A stretch of 64,000 nt of DNA from Crossiella cryophila (GCF_014204915.1 NZ_JACHMH010000001.1:3245001-3309000), one strand, 5' to 3'. Positions 45,378 through 54,727 are shown, counted from the stretch's first letter. A program made the numbers and translations. Notes: generated from the letters alone by a model not told the origin.

Positions 45378-46522
45378 AGTCCGTCGCCCACGTCTACCCG
45401 TGGGACATCATCGGCGATCCCGGTGCGGTACAACGGATCGCCGACCTCGGCGTGGACGCGGTGGCCCTGGCCGCCTCGTACCACACCGTGCGGGCCGCCA
45501 CCCCGCTGCACCCGGAGCACCGCCTGGTCGACGCCCGGCACGCCGCGCTGTACCTGCCGGTGCGGCCGGAGGTCTGGGCCGGGCGCAGGCTCACCCCGGC
45601 CGAACCGTCCTGGGTGGACGGTCCGGACTCCTACGGCCAGGCCCGCGACGCGCTCAAGGCCGCCGGACTGCCGGTCTACGCCTGGACCGTGCTCACCCAC
45701 TCCAGCCGCCTCGGCGACCTGGCGCCGGACCTGGTGGTGCGCAACGCCTTCGGCGACCGCTACCCCTACGCGCTGTGCACCACCCAGCCCGAGGTCGTCG
45801 AGTACGCGCTGACCCTGGTCCGCGAGATCGTGACCCAGGGGCAGCCGGACGGCGTGGTGCTGGAGGCGTGCGGACCGCTGGGCTTCTTCCACGGTGGCCA
45901 CCACGAGAAGACCGAGGGCGGTGACTGGGGCAAGGTCCGCCAGGCCCTGCTCTCACTCTGCTTCTGCGGAGCGTGTTCGGCCGGTTACACCGAGGCCGGC
46001 ATCGCGGTGGACGCGCTGCGCGCGCGGGTGCGCGCGGCCGTGGACGCGGGCGAACCGGACAGCGTGGACTCGGCGCTGGGCGCGGAACTGGCCGCACAGG
46101 TCGCCGCCGTCCGGACCAGCGCGGTGGCGCGACTGCGCGCGCTGCTGGTCGGCGAGATCCGCGAACTCGCCCCGGGGATCAGGGTCATCGTGCACGCCAA
46201 CGCCGACCAGTGGGCCACCGGACCCTTCGCCACCGCCGCACCCGAACTGGGTGTGGAGGTCGACGCGATCGTGGCCATGTGCTGGCCGGGACCGGAGGCG
46301 AGCATCCCCGGTATCGAGGCGCTGCGGAAGCTGGCCCCGCAGACCAGGATCGCCGGGTACGTGCTCGCCCTGCCGCCCAAGCCGGTGGACTCCTCGGCCA
46401 TGCGGGCCGAGCTGACCGCGCTGTCCGCGGCCGGGGTGGAGGAATTCCACCTCTACCACGCCGGACTCGCCTCCGGGGCGCGATTGGCGATGATCCGATC
46501 AGCACTGGACTCGCTGGGGTAG
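45371..46522 (+). CDS. Uncharacterised protein, probable TIM-barrel hydrolase-like
   Basis: A 383-residue protein ending the aldarate operon. It starts SVAHVYPWDIIGDPGAVQRI, with features of a (beta/alpha)8 fold: strands ending LGVDAVALAASYH, GLPVYAWTVLTHSS, PDGVVLEACGPLGF and FHLYHAG. It carries a CFCGACSAGY cluster near residue 197, a CxCxxC pattern seen in some uncharacterised glycosidase-like barrels. It has no signal peptide. Start is GTG 45371 or 45374; the latter would give a 4-base overlap with gudD. Its conserved place after GudD suggests a role in uronate or aldarate oligomer handling, but no function can be assigned. Confidence 0.75.
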   Translation: MVKSVAHVYPWDIIGDPGAVQRIADLGVDAVALAASYHTVRAATPLHPEHRLVDARHAALYLPVRPEVWAGRRLTPAEPSWVDGPDSYGQARDALKAAGLPVYAWTVLTHSSRLGDLAPDLVVRNAFGDRYPYALCTTQPEVVEYALTLVREIVTQGQPDGVVLEACGPLGFFHGGHHEKTEGGDWGKVRQALLSLCFCGACSAGYTEAGIAVDALRARVRAAVDAGEPDSVDSALGAELAAQVAAVRTSAVARLRALLVGEIRELAPGIRVIVHANADQWATGPFATAAPELGVEVDAIVAMCWPGPEASIPGIEALRKLAPQTRIAGYVLALPPKPVDSSAMRAELTALSAAGVEEFHLYHAGLASGARLAMIRSALDSLG

Positions 46523-46545
46523 CGCCGGCCGTCTCCCCTGGTGAT

Positions 46546-46600
46546 GCCGTGGGATCGACCTCTCCTGCCGGGAGGTCGATCCCACGGCTGTTTTTCTTCT
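46546..46600 (+). terminator. Strong intrinsic terminator of the aldarate operon
   Basis: A perfect 17-bp stem, GCCGTGGGATCGACCTC (46546-46562) with GAGGTCGATCCCACGGC (46572-46588), followed by TGTTTTTCTTCT. This is the only hairpin in the window with a clear T-tract. Confidence 0.93.
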
Positions 46601-46648
46601 TTGGCCCCCGCGTGCAACCCGCCGTGGCTACCGTTCCGTCCTGTGCAC

Positions 46649-47116
46649 ATGAGACGTCTAGCTACCGTGGTCGGCGCCGGGGCGGCGCTGGTGCTCGCGT
46701 TGAGCGCCTGTGCGGAGCCCACGGCTGGTTTTGGCGGACAACCGACTCCGCCGCCCTCCTCAGCCCAGCCCACACCGGAGCCGGGTCCGGAGATGGAACC
46801 GCCCGCCGGCGGAAAACCGTTGGCGAAGAACAAGGCCGACCTGTCGGCACTGCCCGCGGACTTCCCCAAGCGGGTGTGGACCGAGGGTGACGGCACCGTG
46901 GTCGGCACGTTCGGCAAGGAAGGCGGCTGCAGCAAGGTGCGCGCCGACCTGACCGAGCAGACCGACACCGGCGTGAAGATCACGCTGGTGGAGACCACCC
47001 CCGCCAACAGCGAGGCCTGCACGATGGACCTGCGGTTCCCGCCGGTCACCGTGAAGCTGGCCAAACCGTTGGGGGAGCGCGGCGTCGTCGTCACCGCCAA
47101 GCAGGAGACCAAGTAA
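46649..47116 (+). CDS. Small lipoprotein of unknown function
   Basis: A 155-residue secreted lipoprotein: signal peptide with lipobox ALSAC near residue 20, a Pro-rich linker (TPPPSSAQPTPEPGPEMEPP) and a compact domain of about 100 residues with two further cysteines (EGGCSKVRADLTEQ; NSEACTMDLRFPP) that probably form a disulfide. The pattern is common in actinomycete cell-surface proteins; no family is recognised. ATG 46649 chosen; an in-frame GTG two codons earlier is possible. Confidence 0.75.
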   Translation: MRRLATVVGAGAALVLALSACAEPTAGFGGQPTPPPSSAQPTPEPGPEMEPPAGGKPLAKNKADLSALPADFPKRVWTEGDGTVVGTFGKEGGCSKVRADLTEQTDTGVKITLVETTPANSEACTMDLRFPPVTVKLAKPLGERGVVVTAKQETK

Positions 47117-47132
47117 CCCGACCAACCGAATG

Positions 47133-47170
47133 CGGCGCCCCGGCAGGCGCGGAACCCAGCCGGGGCGCCG
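47133..47170. terminator. Bidirectional hairpin between convergent genes
   Basis: CGGCGCCCCGGC (47133-47144) pairs perfectly with GCCGGGGCGCCG (47159-47170) around a 14-base loop, between the lipoprotein and the convergent membrane-protein gene. Confidence 0.65.
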
Positions 47171-47194
47171 AACTCCGCCCGGATCCGGGCCGGG

Positions 47195-48430
47195 TCAGGA
47201 GTCCAGCCAGGCGCTGAACGCCGCGCCGGCGCAGATCGAGAACCCGTAGCAGGCAACCAGATTCGCCCGGTCCAGCAGGTGCCCCATGGCTCGTCCCGGT
47301 GCCCAGTCCAGTCGCTGGGCCGCTGATTCCGTTGGCACGCCCAGACTTTCCAGCAGCGGCCGCAGTGGCCGATCCGTCGGGTCGGTCGCGGTGGCGGCCA
47401 GCAGCAGGCCGGTGTACGCGGTGCCGGACAGTTCCGGCCACGCGCCGGGGGTCAGTTCCGGGGCCTGTCCGGACGCGCTGATCGTGTCCAGCCGCCGCAG
47501 CCAGCGCTGTGTCCACTCCGGACTGACCGGGGTGACCACCTCGCGTTCCTGTTCCCAGGCCAGGTCCCGTTCGCCCTGGGCGAGCAGTTCCGCGCGCAGC
47601 ACCGCGATCCGCGCGGGCACCAGCATCGCCCGCACCTCCGCGGGCGGCAGGGTGTCCAGAATGGACGGCCAGCCGCGCGGCAGACCCAGCTCCAGCACCA
47701 GGTCCACCTCACTCGGCTGGGCGTGCCCGGCGAAGGCCGCCTCCAGCCGGTGCGCGGGCGCGGCGCCGACCCTGGCCAGCGCACGCACATCGTCGTAGCC
47801 GACCCTGGTCACCGTCGGCGTGTGCCGCTGCACGGCCAGCCGGTCCCTGGCCACACCCAGCCACTGGAACGGCAACAGCCCGGCCCTGGACTCGTCCGAC
47901 ATCTCGTAGCCGTGCACCGCGAACGCGGCCCGGTCATCCCGCAGCACATAGCCGGTTTCCCCGGTGCCGTGCTCGAATTCCTCGTCCTCGTCCCAATCCG
48001 CTGCCGAGGTCGTCCCGGCCAGCCCGGTCGCGTCCAGGAACCGGGCGTGCGCCGCGGTGGCCGCGGTGGCCCAGGACCGCTGCACCAGCTGGATCCGGCC
48101 CGACCGCAACCAGGTCACCACCCCGGGCGCCGGTCCGGTCAGGTCCTTGTCCCCGGCGTCCACCCGGCCGATCCGGTCGCTCTGCCGGACCAGCCAGCTG
48201 GTCGGGTACCGCGGCCGCTGGGCGAACCCGAAGACCACCGTGGCCCACACCGCCAGTCCGGCGCCGATCAGCAGCCAGGCCCAGCGCGGCAACCACATCG
48301 GCATGCCCATCAGCACCAGCGCGGCCACACCGAGGGTGAGGTAGCGCCCGGCGGGGCGGGCATACGGCTCGCCAAGGCCGAGCGGGAACGCGCCCTCGGG
48401 CAGCCAGCGGTAGCGGAGGAAGGTGCTCAC
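47195..48430 (-). CDS. Membrane-anchored protein of unknown function
   Basis: A 411-residue protein with two adjacent N-terminal helices (YLTLGVAALVLMGMPMWLP; WLLIGAGLAVWATVVFGFA) and a large soluble C-terminal region of about 330 residues. That region is rich in charged helices (RIAVLRAELLAQGERDLAWE) and contains an acidic DWDEDEEFE patch near residue 165. No domain is recognised. GTG 48430 is used; the longer frame has an unlikely basic N-terminus. It lies 47 bases downstream of the methyltransferase gene, both on the reverse strand. Confidence 0.7.
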   Translation of the reverse strand: MSTFLRYRWLPEGAFPLGLGEPYARPAGRYLTLGVAALVLMGMPMWLPRWAWLLIGAGLAVWATVVFGFAQRPRYPTSWLVRQSDRIGRVDAGDKDLTGPAPGVVTWLRSGRIQLVQRSWATAATAAHARFLDATGLAGTTSAADWDEDEEFEHGTGETGYVLRDDRAAFAVHGYEMSDESRAGLLPFQWLGVARDRLAVQRHTPTVTRVGYDDVRALARVGAAPAHRLEAAFAGHAQPSEVDLVLELGLPRGWPSILDTLPPAEVRAMLVPARIAVLRAELLAQGERDLAWEQEREVVTPVSPEWTQRWLRRLDTISASGQAPELTPGAWPELSGTAYTGLLLAATATDPTDRPLRPLLESLGVPTESAAQRLDWAPGRAMGHLLDRANLVACYGFSICAGAAFSAWLDS

Positions 48431-48477
48431 CGCGACAGTATGCGTCCCCGCCCGGCCGAGGGCAGTGGGATATCGGC

Positions 48478-49515
48478 TCAGCCGGGTTTCCGCGCCACCA
48501 CCAGATCGCGGATGATCGACTGGTCCACCCGGTGCTCGAACTCGCGCCACGGACCGTCATCGAGCGGCTGCAAACCGTTGTCCGCCAGGATCTTCACCAG
48601 CTCGTCCCGGCCGGCCACGTGCGTGTTCCAGGAGATGCCGATGGCACCGCCGGGTCGCAGGATCTGGCTCCACCCCGGCACCGCGTTGTACAGCAGCTCC
48701 AGTGGGCTGCGGGCGAGGTGCTTCTGGGTGGGCCGGGAACCGTGCTGCACGCCGTAGGGCGCGTCGGTGACGATCGCGTCCACGGTCTCGGCGCGGAAGA
48801 ACTCCCGGCTGCGCACGGTGTCGGCGTTGACCACCATGAGCTGGTTGGCCTCGCCCGCCTTGTACAGCTCCTTGGTCAGCCCCAGTTTCACGCTGAGCCG
48901 CTTGCCGATCAGCGACTTGTCCCGCCGGATCGGGGTGACCTCGTGCTGGTGCTTGATCCGGTGGTTCTTCAGCCAGGTGGCCAGGAAGTGCGCGTAGGCG
49001 TCGAAGTCCTTGCTGTCGGTGTCCATGCCGAAGGCGTCGTGGCCGTACATCAGCGCCTGGTTCAGCGTGGTGCCGCGCCCGCACATCGGGTCGAAGACAG
49101 CGAGCTTCTTGTCCATCAGCTCACCGGGTTCGGCGCGGGCCAGCAGGGTGACGTTGAGCAGCAGCTTGGTGAAGTGCTCGTTGGTCTTGCCCGAGTACTT
49201 CTGGATGGTCAGCAGATCGCTGCTGAACTTGTCCAAAGGGGACACTCGCAGCGGCCGCAGCAACTCGCCCTCGACCGCGTACAACGCGTACACCGAGGAC
49301 AGGTTGGACAGCACCGAGATGTCGTACTCGTCCAGCGTCCCGGACTCGAAGGTGACGTAGGGGACGCCGCCGATCTCCGTCTCGGCGACGTCGGCGACCT
49401 CGGTGTGCAACGCGGTCTCGCTGAACACCGCCAGCTCGGTGCGGGTCAGCCGGATGGCCGACTCCCCGTACACCCGGTTGAACGCGGGCAGAATCAGCAG
49501 CGCGTACCTTGCCAT
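48478..49515 (-). CDS. TRM11-like SAM-dependent methyltransferase
   Basis: A 345-residue methyltransferase in the TRM11/THUMP-associated style. The SAM-binding motif is VFDPMCGRGTTLNQAL near residue 167, and the catalytic N/D-PPY-type motif reads TDAPYG near residue 262. The N-terminal ~130 residues form a distinct substrate-binding domain. Such enzymes usually methylate guanosine N2 in tRNA, but a DNA or protein target cannot be excluded. ATG 49515 gives MARYALLILPAFNRVYG. It may be co-transcribed with fumarase, which ends 28 bases upstream. Confidence 0.82.
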   Translation of the reverse strand: MARYALLILPAFNRVYGESAIRLTRTELAVFSETALHTEVADVAETEIGGVPYVTFESGTLDEYDISVLSNLSSVYALYAVEGELLRPLRVSPLDKFSSDLLTIQKYSGKTNEHFTKLLLNVTLLARAEPGELMDKKLAVFDPMCGRGTTLNQALMYGHDAFGMDTDSKDFDAYAHFLATWLKNHRIKHQHEVTPIRRDKSLIGKRLSVKLGLTKELYKAGEANQLMVVNADTVRSREFFRAETVDAIVTDAPYGVQHGSRPTQKHLARSPLELLYNAVPGWSQILRPGGAIGISWNTHVAGRDELVKILADNGLQPLDDGPWREFEHRVDQSIIRDLVVARKPG

Positions 49516-49543
49516 GTGCTCACAATCGTTGCGGAGTAACAAA

Positions 49544-51205
49544 TCAGCGTCGGAAGGACACCTGGAGGGTGGGCTGACTGGTGCCTGCGAAGAAGTCGTT
49601 GCCCTTGTCGTCGACCACCACGAACGCGGGGAAGTCCTCGACCTCGATCTTCCACACCGCCTCCATGCCGAGTTCGGCGTACTCGAGCACCTCGACCTTG
49701 CGGATGCAGTCCTGGGCCAGCCGGGCCGCCGGACCGCCGATGGAACCGAGGTAGAAACCGCCGTGGCTCTGGCAGGCATCGGTGACCTGCTTGGACCGGT
49801 TTCCCTTGGCCAGCATGACCAGTGAGCCGCCCTCGGCCTGGAACTGCTCCACATAGGAGTCCATCCGGCCGGCGGTGGTCGGCCCGAACGACCCGGAGGC
49901 GTAGCCCTCGGGCGTCTTGGCCGGACCGGCGTAGTAGACGGGGTGATCGCGCAGGTACTGCGGCATGCCCTCGCCCGCGTCCAGCCGCTCCTTGATCTTG
50001 GCGTGCGCGATGTCGCGGGCCACCACCAGCGGACCGGTCAGCGAGACCCTGGTCTTGACCGGCAGCTTGGTCAGCGTCTCGCGGATCTGCTCCATCGGCA
50101 GCGTGAGGTCGATGTTGACCACCTCGTCGGACAGCTCGCCGTCGCCGATCTCCGGCAGGAACCGGGCCGGATCGCGTTCGAGCTGCTCGATGAACACGCC
50201 CTCAGGGGTGATCTTGGCTCGCGCCTGGCGGTCCGCCGAGCAGGACACCGCCACGCCGACCGGGCAGGAGGCGCCGTGCCGGGGCAGCCGGATCACCCGC
50301 ACGTCGTGGCAGAAGTACTTGCCGCCGAACTGCGCGCCGATGCCGAACTGACGGGTCAGTTCGAGGACCTGCTGTTCCAGGTCGACATCGCGGAAGGCGT
50401 GTCCCAGCGGGGATCCCTCGGTGGGCAGCTCGTCGAGGTAGCGGGCCGAGGCGAGCTTGGCGACCTTGAGGTTCTGCTCCGCGGACAGTCCGCCGACGAC
50501 CACCGCGAGGTGGTACGGCGGGCAGGCCGCGGTGCCCAGGCTGCGCAGCTTCTCGTCCAGGAACTTGGCCAGCCGCACCGGGTTCAGCAGCGCCTTGGTC
50601 TCCTGGTACAGGAAGGTCTTGTTCGCGCTGCCGCCGCCCTTGGCCATGAACAGGAACTCGTACTTGGGTTCGGTGCCGGGCTTGGTGAACACCTCGATCT
50701 GCGCGGGCAGGTTGGACCCGGTGTTCTTCTCGTCCCAGAAGGTCACCGGCGCCATCTGCGAGTAGCGCAGGTTCAGTTCCTGGTAGGCGTCGAAGATGCC
50801 GCGGGAGAGCGCCTGCTCGTCCGCGCCGCCGGTGAGCACGGTCTCGGTGCGCTTGCCCATCACGATCGCGGTGCCGGTGTCCTGGCACATCGGCAGCACC
50901 CCGCCGGCGGCGATGCAGGCGTTGCGCAGCAGGTCCATCGCGACGAACCGGTCGTTACCGCTGGCCTCCGGGTCGTCGATGATCGCGCGCAGCTGGGCCA
51001 GGTGCGAGGGCCGCAGCAGGTGCTGGATGTCCTTGATCGCCTCCCGGGCGAGCAGGGTCAGCACCTCGGGGTCGACCTCGAGGAAGCGCCGTCCCGCGGC
51101 CTCGACCAGCCGCACGCCCTCGGTGGTGACGAGGCGGTACTCGGTCTGGTCCGGGCCGAGCGGCAGAACGTCGGTGTACTCAAACGCCGTGGTGGTGGCA
51201 GTCAC
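49544..51205 (-). CDS. fum: Class I (iron-sulfur) fumarate hydratase
   Basis: A 553-residue oxygen-sensitive fumarase converting fumarate to malate in the TCA cycle. The cluster cysteines sit in PMCQDTGTA and in [19 protein letters not shown], and the C-terminal beta domain carries [15 protein letters not shown] and [18 protein letters not shown] 51205 follows GGGAG. Many actinomycetes also have a class II fumarase; none is in this window. Confidence 0.95.
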   Translation of the reverse strand: MTATTTAFEYTDVLPLGPDQTEYRLVTTEGVRLVEAAGRRFLEVDPEVLTLLAREAIKDIQHLLRPSHLAQLRAIIDDPEASGNDRFVAMDLLRNACIAAGGVLPMCQDTGTAIVMGKRTETVLTGGADEQALSRGIFDAYQELNLRYSQMAPVTFWDEKNTGSNLPAQIEVFTKPGTEPKYEFLFMAKGGGSANKTFLYQETKALLNPVRLAKFLDEKLRSLGTAACPPYHLAVVVGGLSAEQNLKVAKLASARYLDELPTEGSPLGHAFRDVDLEQQVLELTRQFGIGAQFGGKYFCHDVRVIRLPRHGASCPVGVAVSCSADRQARAKITPEGVFIEQLERDPARFLPEIGDGELSDEVVNIDLTLPMEQIRETLTKLPVKTRVSLTGPLVVARDIAHAKIKERLDAGEGMPQYLRDHPVYYAGPAKTPEGYASGSFGPTTAGRMDSYVEQFQAEGGSLVMLAKGNRSKQVTDACQSHGGFYLGSIGGPAARLAQDCIRKVEVLEYAELGMEAVWKIEVEDFPAFVVVDDKGNDFFAGTSQPTLQVSFRR

Positions 51206-51374
51206 GCGGGCTCCCTTGCCTGCGATTCGGGTATCTGATGAAACTACCGCGTGCGCTCCGGCGGCCTGGCGCTGACCGGGTGTGATCCCCGTCCGGATCG
51301 TGCAGCGGCACTCGACCCCCTGGTCCGGCAACAGTGCACCCACAACCCCGCTGAGCTGGGCAGAGTCTCCCACC

Positions 51375-52172
51375 ATGACGATCAGTGACTTCCGGCTGGG
51401 CTTCGGCGCGATGCGGCTCACCGGCTGGGATCGCCCCAACGACCCCGCCTCGGCCATCGCGGTGGCCCGCCGCGCGGTGGAGCTGGGCGTGGACTTCATC
51501 GACACCGCCGACGCCTACGGCCTTGGCACCAACGAGGAACTCCTGGCCGCGGCCCTGCACCCGTATCCAGCGCACCTGACCATCGGCACCAAGGCGGGGC
51601 AGAGCAGGCCGGGCCCGTCCGCCTGGGTGCCGCTGGGCCGCCCCGAGTACCTGCGCCAGCAGGTCGAACTGAGCCTGCGCCGCCTGCGCGTGGACCGCCT
51701 TGACCTGTTCCAGCTGCACCGGATCGACCCGAAGGTCCCCGCCGCCGACCAGTTCGGCGTGCTCGCCGACCTGGTGCGGGAAGGCAAGGCAGCCAAGATC
51801 GGCCTGTCCGAGGTGACCGTGCCCCAACTCATCGAGGCCCGCACCCACGTCGAGATCGCCAGCGTGCAGAACCAGTACAACCTCACCGACCGCCGCCACG
51901 AGGCCGTCCTCGACCACTGCACGGCCGAGGGCATCACCTTCATCCCCTGGCTGCCCATCGCCGGCACCCTGACCCACCCGGACGCACCCGTCGCCGAGGT
52001 GGCCCGCGAGGTCGGCGCGTCACCCGCCCAGGTGGCCCTGTCCTGGCTGTTGCACCACTCCCCGGTGATCGTGCCCATCCCGGGAACTTCCTCGCTCGCC
52101 CATCTGGAGGAGAACATCGCGGCCCGCGAGCTGTCCCTGACCCCGGCCCAACTGGCCCGCCTCAGCCAGTGA
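51375..52172 (+). CDS. Aldo/keto reductase
   Basis: A 265-residue NADPH-dependent reductase. The AKR tetrad is visible: Asp and Tyr in DTADAYG, Lys in TKAG and His in FQLHRID; the NADP loop is [16 protein letters not shown]. It is of the YdbC/AKR-oxidoreductase kind. The substrate is unknown. ATG 51375 begins [13 protein letters not shown]. It overlaps the convergent LysR gene by 11 bases. Confidence 0.9.
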   Translation: MTISDFRLGFGAMRLTGWDRPNDPASAIAVARRAVELGVDFIDTADAYGLGTNEELLAAALHPYPAHLTIGTKAGQSRPGPSAWVPLGRPEYLRQQVELSLRRLRVDRLDLFQLHRIDPKVPAADQFGVLADLVREGKAAKIGLSEVTVPQLIEARTHVEIASVQNQYNLTDRRHEAVLDHCTAEGITFIPWLPIAGTLTHPDAPVAEVAREVGASPAQVALSWLLHHSPVIVPIPGTSSLAHLEENIAARELSLTPAQLARLSQ

Positions 52173-53049
52173 GTTCCAGCGCCGCCAGGTCGATGGCCTC
52201 CAATACCGCCCGGATCGCCGGCCGCCGGGCCGACTCCACCCGCCACACCGCGTAGACGTGCCGATGCGACACCGGTTCCAACTCCACCACCCGAACCCCA
52301 CCCGGCAGTAGGCCCCGCCCGAGCCGAGGCATCATCGCGATCCCCAATCCCCGAGCCACCAACGCCAACTGGGTGTGATGCTCACCCGCGCTGTGCACCA
52401 CATCCGCCCCACCGACAACCCGCCGCAGCCAGTCCCGGCACCCAGTGCCCTCCGGCCAGCTGACCCAACTCTCCCCACCCAACTCGGCCAACGTGGCGAC
52501 AGCACCCAACCGGTGATCATCAGGTACCACCACATCCACCACGTCATCAAGCAATCCCGCCCGCGCCAACCCACCCGGCAACTCCAACGGCGCGTCCGGC
52601 CAGTCCTGCACGATCGCCAGATCCAGCTCGGCCCCGGCCACCAACGGCAGAGCCTCGTGCGGCTCCAACTCACCCAGCCCAACCCGCAACCCCGGATGCC
52701 GGGCGCGCACCAGTTCCAGCGCGGGTGGAAGCAACGCGCGGGCCGCGGTGGAGAACGCCGCCACCGACACCCCGCCCAGCACCACCCCCGCCTTCTCCTC
52801 CACCGCCGCCTCCGCCTCGGCGACCGCGGCCAGGATCCGATCCGCGTGCGCCACCAGCACGAGCGCCGCCTCGGTCAACCGCACCCCGCGCCCAGTGCGC
52901 TCCAGCATCGGCTTGCCCAGTTCCCGTTCGAGCCGGGCCAGCCGCTGCGACACCGCCGAGGTGGTCAGGTGCAGGGTCCGCGCCGCGGCCCGCACCGAGC
53001 CCTGGGTGTGCACCGCGTGCAGGGCGTGCAGCTGGGGCAGGTCGAGCAT
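52162..53049 (-). CDS. LysR-family transcriptional regulator
   Basis: A 295-residue LysR regulator: N-terminal wHTH (LHALHAVHTQGSVRAAARTL; TTSAVSQRLARLERELGKPM) and a periplasmic-binding-type effector domain. It is divergent, by 53 bases, from the tyrosine phosphatase gene, the likeliest target, and convergent with the aldo/keto reductase. Confidence 0.9.
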   Translation of the reverse strand: MLDLPQLHALHAVHTQGSVRAAARTLHLTTSAVSQRLARLERELGKPMLERTGRGVRLTEAALVLVAHADRILAAVAEAEAAVEEKAGVVLGGVSVAAFSTAARALLPPALELVRARHPGLRVGLGELEPHEALPLVAGAELDLAIVQDWPDAPLELPGGLARAGLLDDVVDVVVPDDHRLGAVATLAELGGESWVSWPEGTGCRDWLRRVVGGADVVHSAGEHHTQLALVARGLGIAMMPRLGRGLLPGGVRVVELEPVSHRHVYAVWRVESARRPAIRAVLEAIDLAALELTG

Positions 53050-53102
53050 GGCGAGACCCCCGCGTAGGTTTGGGCAGGCAGTTCAACTTAGTCGAGGGGG
53101 AC

Positions 53103-53816
53103 ATGGTGACCACGGGACTCGTCAACAGCCGCGACCTGGGCGGGTTGCGCACGGAGGACGGCAGACTGACCCGGCACGGCGTGCTGCTGCGCAGCGAGGC
53201 CCCCCTGGCAGGCGACCCCACCCCAGACCTGGCCGGCTGGCCGCCCGCGGTGGTCCTCGACCTGCGCGGCACCCAGGAAGGCCACCCCGACCACCCCCTG
53301 CAGTCCACCGGCACCAAGATCCACCGCATCCCCATGCTGGACCTGATCATGGCCGCCGCGACCACCGACCCCAGTGCCCTGGACCTAGGCAAGCTCTACC
53401 GCCAACTGCTGGAGGAATCAGCCGAAGGCCTGGTCCAGATCCTCCGCCTGGCAGGCGAGGCCGACGGCGCCGTCCTGGTCCACTGCTCGGTAGGCAAGGA
53501 CCGAACCGGAGTCTCCGTAGCCCTGCTGCTCCGAGCCGCCGGCGTCCCCCGCGAAACCATCATCGCCGACTACGTACGCACCGAAGCCAACATGACCGGC
53601 GTAATCCGCCGAGTAGCCACCAGCCTGGGCCGCCCAGAACCCACCGAAGCCCAACTGACCACCATGAAACACCTCCTGGCCGCCCCCGCCCCAGCCCTGG
53701 AAGGCGTCCTGGACACCCTGGACACCCACGAAAACGGCCCCCAAGGCTGGCTACTGGCCCACGGCGCCACCCAAGAAGAAATCACCCGCTGGACCACCCG
53801 CTTCCTAACCCCATAA
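53103..53816 (+). CDS. Tyrosine-protein phosphatase (PtpB/IphP-like)
   Basis: A 237-residue phosphatase with the signature P-loop HCSVGKDRTG at about 127-136 (Cys128 nucleophile, Arg134). N-terminal NSRDLGGLRTEDGRLTRHG and LLRSE are the conserved start of the IphP/PtpB family. Targets may be phosphotyrosine or phosphoinositides. ATG 53103 follows GAGGGGG; upstream frame is antisense to lysR. Codon use in the second half is noticeably less GC3-rich than in the neighbours. It ends 3 bases before the second palindromic array. Confidence 0.9.
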   Translation: MVTTGLVNSRDLGGLRTEDGRLTRHGVLLRSEAPLAGDPTPDLAGWPPAVVLDLRGTQEGHPDHPLQSTGTKIHRIPMLDLIMAAATTDPSALDLGKLYRQLLEESAEGLVQILRLAGEADGAVLVHCSVGKDRTGVSVALLLRAAGVPRETIIADYVRTEANMTGVIRRVATSLGRPEPTEAQLTTMKHLLAAPAPALEGVLDTLDTHENGPQGWLLAHGATQEEITRWTTRFLTP

Positions 53817-53818
53817 CC

Positions 53819-54020
53819 CGCACAACAACAGCCAACGCTCCGTACAAGAACGGCCAACACCCGGTACGAGAACGGCCAACACACCGTCCCAGAACGGCCA
53901 ACACGCCGGGAGCTTGAAACCCCAGCCCGCGTGTTGGCCGCTTTGGTACGGAGTGTTGGCCGTTCTGGGACACCACGTTGGCCGTTGTTGTACGGCACGT
54001 TGGCCGTTGTGGGACGCCGG
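53819..54020. repeat. Palindromic array of 22-bp AACGGCCAACAC units, copy 2
   Basis: The same design as 35081-35251: about four left-arm units ending in GGCCAACRC, a central hairpin (CGGCCAACACGC 53895-53906 with GCGTGTTGGCCG 53929-53940), then about four inverted units with GTTGGCCGTT at 22-bp pitch. Linkers between cores vary more than the cores. Confidence 0.85.
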
Positions 54021-54121
54021 GCGGGCGAAGCCCGGAGCGGTGAGCGTTGGGGGCAAGCGGGCGAAGCCCGGGAACGCTGCGGCTAGGCGGTTCCCACGCG
54101 CCGCGAGCGGGCGGAGCCCGA
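54021..54121. repeat. Three small GGGC-GAA-GCCC hairpins
   Basis: gcgggcgaagcccgg at 54021-54035, again at 54057-54071, and the compensated variant gcgggcggagcccga at 54107-54121. Each is a short stem-loop. No gene overlaps them. Confidence 0.7.
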
Positions 54122-54159
54122 GCACAGGCAGCCGGGGTGGCTTTTCAACACTCCCCGAG

Positions 54160-54313
54160 CGGTTCCCCCATCCCCGTCAGCCTGGAGAGGACACACCGCA
54201 TCCCAGCCAGCGGCCGCTGCAACACAAACCGCCGCCCGGCCAACCCAACGTGACGGCGGTCGCTGGCTGGGATGTGGTTTGGTATCGGAAGGCTGACGGG
54301 GATGGGGGAACCG
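54160..54313. repeat. Long two-tier palindrome A (structured element)
   Basis: Outer arms 54160-54183 and 54290-54313 are perfectly complementary over 24 bp (CGGTTCCCCCATCCCC…). Inside, CATCCCAGCCAGCG (54199-54212) pairs with CGCTGGCTGGGATG (54261-54274). The whole 154 bases can fold into one long hairpin with an internal loop. Open frames across it are not convincing as genes. Confidence 0.8.
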
Positions 54314-54563
54314 TACGAGCACTGCTCTTGCTCTTGTCTTTGACTTTCCCCCCCATCCTTTGATTTCTGCCCGTCCGGCGAGGACGCCCTTGACTGTCGC
54401 TCGTGTACCTCAGCAACAGAGGCCAACAGCGTAAAGATCAAGAGCGGAAAAGATGGCCTCGCCGGCCGGGCAGACCACCGGAGGGGGTGGGGCAAGTCAA
54501 ACCCCGGGATGAGCAGGTTGCGGGGCGGGGTTTGTGTTGCCGGGGCCGGTTCCAGCGTGGCTC

Positions 54564-54727
54564 CGAGGGCTCGCGTGTTCTCCGCACGGCCTTCCGCAAG
54601 CCAACCACACCTCACCGAGTGGCCCCCGTTGCGGATTCGTGGGCAGGCGGCGGCAGGTTGCAGGGGCCACTCGGTGAGGCGCGGTCAGCAAGCTCCAGGC
54701 CGTACGGAGAACACGCGAGAACCCTCG
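54564..54727. repeat. Long two-tier palindrome B (structured element)
   Basis: Outer arms CTCGCGTGTTCTCCG (54570-54584) and CGGAGAACACGCGAG (54705-54719) are perfect, extended imperfectly by CGAGGG/CCCTCG and GGCC/GGCC. Inside, CCTCACCGAGTGGCCCC (54610-54626) pairs with GGGGCCACTCGGTGAGG (54663-54679), 17 bp perfect. Same two-tier architecture as palindrome A. Confidence 0.8.

Noticed and set aside
54145-54615. 156-codon reverse-strand open frame in the palindrome region
   Set aside because: It runs through both arms of palindrome A, lacks normal codon bias and matches no family I know.
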